Source of the DNA: Candidatus Nealsoniibacteriota bacterium
Lineage (GTDB): Bacteria; Patescibacteriota; Minisyncoccia; Minisyncoccales; RBG-13-42-11
Length of the DNA stretch: 5,938 bases
Direction: 5' to 3'
Assembly: GCA_003556525.1 (NCBI GenBank)
Contig: PWRH01000048.1
Coordinates: 1 to 5,938, forward strand
Shown here: positions 4,908-5,938 of the stretch, in pieces
How positions within the stretch are numbered: the stretch's first letter is position 1
How the letters are laid out: every line of letters starts with the position of its first letter
Notes under the pieces: generated by a model
What the model was told of the DNA's origin: nothing
What the model saw: the letters and a program-made list of their open reading frames with translations, nothing else
The model's database searches: none
Program-made: the position numbers and the translations under genes

Positions 4908-5876
4908 ATGGCTAAAGAATTTTTTCATAAAATAAAACTGTTTTTTTTCCCCCTAAAAGAAAATAGTTATTATCCTTTGTTTTTAAAAAGCAGGTTTTTA
5001 TTTTATTATGCTGTTTTTTTGCTTGTTTTAAAACTTATTATTTTGCCGTTTATTTTTTATTTTCCGGAAACTTCTTTTTTTGCCGATTTAACAAAAATAA
5101 CCCTGATTGGTTTTGCCAATAATGACCGCGAAAATTATGGATTTAAAACTCTGAGAGAGGATCCGCTTTTGGCGCAGGCAGCAAGACTTAAAGCTCAAGA
5201 CATGCTTGAAAAGGGTTATTTCGACCATTATAGTCCCGAGGGCATATCTCCCTGGTATTGGCTTCAAAAAACCGGATATAAATACAGCGTGGCCGGAGAG
5301 AACTTGGCAATAGGCTTTTTTGATTCGGAGCAGGTACATCAGGCCTGGATGAATTCATCTTCTCATAAAAGAAATATTTTGAATCCGGGCTATGAAGAAA
5401 TAGGTATTGCTGTTGTTAAGGGTGATTTTCAGGGGAAAGAAACAACCCTGGTTGTTCAATTTTTCGGAACAAAAAGAGAGGTTATTTTTGAAGAAAAGCC
5501 GGAATCTCTATTGGTCTTGGAAGAAGAATCAATTGGCCCTGAAATAGCTGAAGATATAGAGGAAGATTTAATTAGTGAGGAAGGTTATCTTGAAGCAAGA
5601 GTTGCTGCTGCCGGACCTGTTTTTTATTTATTTGAATTTATGCTTAGCGACTACTATAATTTGGTTCAATTTATAATATATACTTCTTTGATTTTTATTA
5701 TTGTTATTTTATTAATTACGGTTTATTACGACGTTTTTATATATCGCAAGTTTAAAATAGATTATATTGATGCTATTTTTAAAACAGTTGGATTTTCCGC
5801 ATTATGGTTTATTTTAATATATTTAGACAAGTTAATAATGCTTGAGATTATCAGCCAAGAATTTATGATCAAATGA
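4908..5876 (+). CDS. Membrane-anchored CAP-domain (YkwD/SCP-like) protein with C-terminal TM segments
   Basis: CAP-superfamily proteins are secreted or surface proteins; bacterial YkwD-type members are common but their activity is poorly defined. In these 322 residues there is a cytoplasmic start rich in Phe and Lys, a TM helix at about 30-52, then the CAP domain (about 66-188). The core is intact: YFDHYSPEG with His107, GENLA with Glu131, SSHKRNIL with His153, and YEEIGIAVV with Glu164, the four positions that form the CAP pocket. The domain ends VVQFFGT. A Glu-rich stretch (about 194-226) leads to an Ala/Gly joint and two more TM helices (about 252-274 and 291-312), which is more membrane anchoring than simple YkwD proteins have. 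The start at 4908 fits the promoter, which would give a leaderless mRNA. The stop TGA overlaps the next start as ATGA, so the two genes are probably cotranscribed and translationally coupled. Confidence 0.9.
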   Translation: MAKEFFHKIKLFFFPLKENSYYPLFLKSRFLFYYAVFLLVLKLIILPFIFYFPETSFFADLTKITLIGFANNDRENYGFKTLREDPLLAQAARLKAQDMLEKGYFDHYSPEGISPWYWLQKTGYKYSVAGENLAIGFFDSEQVHQAWMNSSSHKRNILNPGYEEIGIAVVKGDFQGKETTLVVQFFGTKREVIFEEKPESLLVLEEESIGPEIAEDIEEDLISEEGYLEARVAAAGPVFYLFEFMLSDYYNLVQFIIYTSLIFIIVILLITVYYDVFIYRKFKIDYIDAIFKTVGFSALWFILIYLDKLIMLEIISQEFMIK

Positions 5877-5938
5877 AAAAGAAAACATTTTTAAAATTTT
5901 TTATTTTATTTTTTTTCATCAGTTTTTTAATCATAAAC
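5873..5938 (+). CDS. Start of a secreted or membrane protein, cut by the window edge
   Basis: An ATG at 5873 overlaps the CAP gene stop by four bases (ATGA) and opens a frame that runs to the window end without a stop. The 22 residues seen begin MKKKTFLKFF and continue as a strongly hydrophobic Phe/Ile/Leu run, typical of a signal peptide or first membrane helix. No cleavage site is reached and the mature protein cannot be named. The overlap and the lack of a Shine-Dalgarno sequence suggest that translation depends on ribosomes finishing the CAP gene. An alternative is chance openness in AT-rich DNA, but the coupled start and the basic-then-hydrophobic pattern favour a real gene. Confidence 0.65.
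   Translation, partial: MKKKTFLKFFILFFFISFLIIN

Noticed and set aside
5873..5876. TGA at the end of the CAP gene read as a sense codon, as in UGA-recoded Gracilibacteria
   Set aside because: No other gene here uses TGA internally, tryptophan and glycine use ordinary codons, and the frame beyond the TGA closes within a few codons.

Overview
The window is AT-rich bacterial DNA that most resembles the Patescibacteria (Candidate Phyla Radiation), probably a parcubacterium. The basis is my memory of family resemblance: a short secreted coiled-coil protein with one peptidoglycan-binding domain, a membrane-anchored CAP (YkwD/SCP-like) protein with an 'HYSPEG..PWYW' type core, and a phosphatase-like/membrane-helix/propeller protein are all typical there. 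All frames read in the standard bacterial code, and TGA is used only as a stop, which argues against the UGA-recoded Gracilibacteria and Absconditabacteria. No phylogeny was run, so this placement is an inference.

Layout, left to right: the 3' part of mltG (2-655, +); a regulated intergenic region (656-835) with a promoter, an L10-type leader RNA and an overlapping terminator hairpin; rplJ (836-1348, +) and rplL (1377-1820, +), closed by a strong intrinsic terminator; a secreted peptidoglycan-binding protein with a very acidic tail (1932-2639, +); an intergenic region (2640-2782) with a bidirectional terminator and a perfect-consensus promoter pointing left; a large minus-strand gene (4828-2783) for a degenerate PP2C-like domain, a membrane helix and an outer propeller; a 79-bp divergent promoter region; a membrane-anchored CAP protein (4908-5876, +); and the start of a further secreted or membrane protein (5873 onward, +), coupled to the CAP gene by an ATGA overlap. 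No gene-free stretch exceeds 300 bases.

The stalk ribosomal protein operon (L10 and L7/L12) sits inside a set of cell-envelope genes: a glycan-strand terminase, a peptidoglycan binder, a putative signalling/surface protein and a CAP protein. The operon looks controlled by its own product through the leader. The two divergent envelope genes share a compact promoter region in which both predicted transcription starts fall only a few bases before the start codons.

The points most worth a second look are: (1) the leader switch, where the terminator's 5' strand is also the closing strand of the L10 leader; (2) an apparent short terminated RNA of about 70 nt between convergent genes; (3) the back-to-back, apparently leaderless divergent promoters; and (4) the catalytically dead-looking PP2C domain linked to an outer propeller through a linker with proline every fifth residue.
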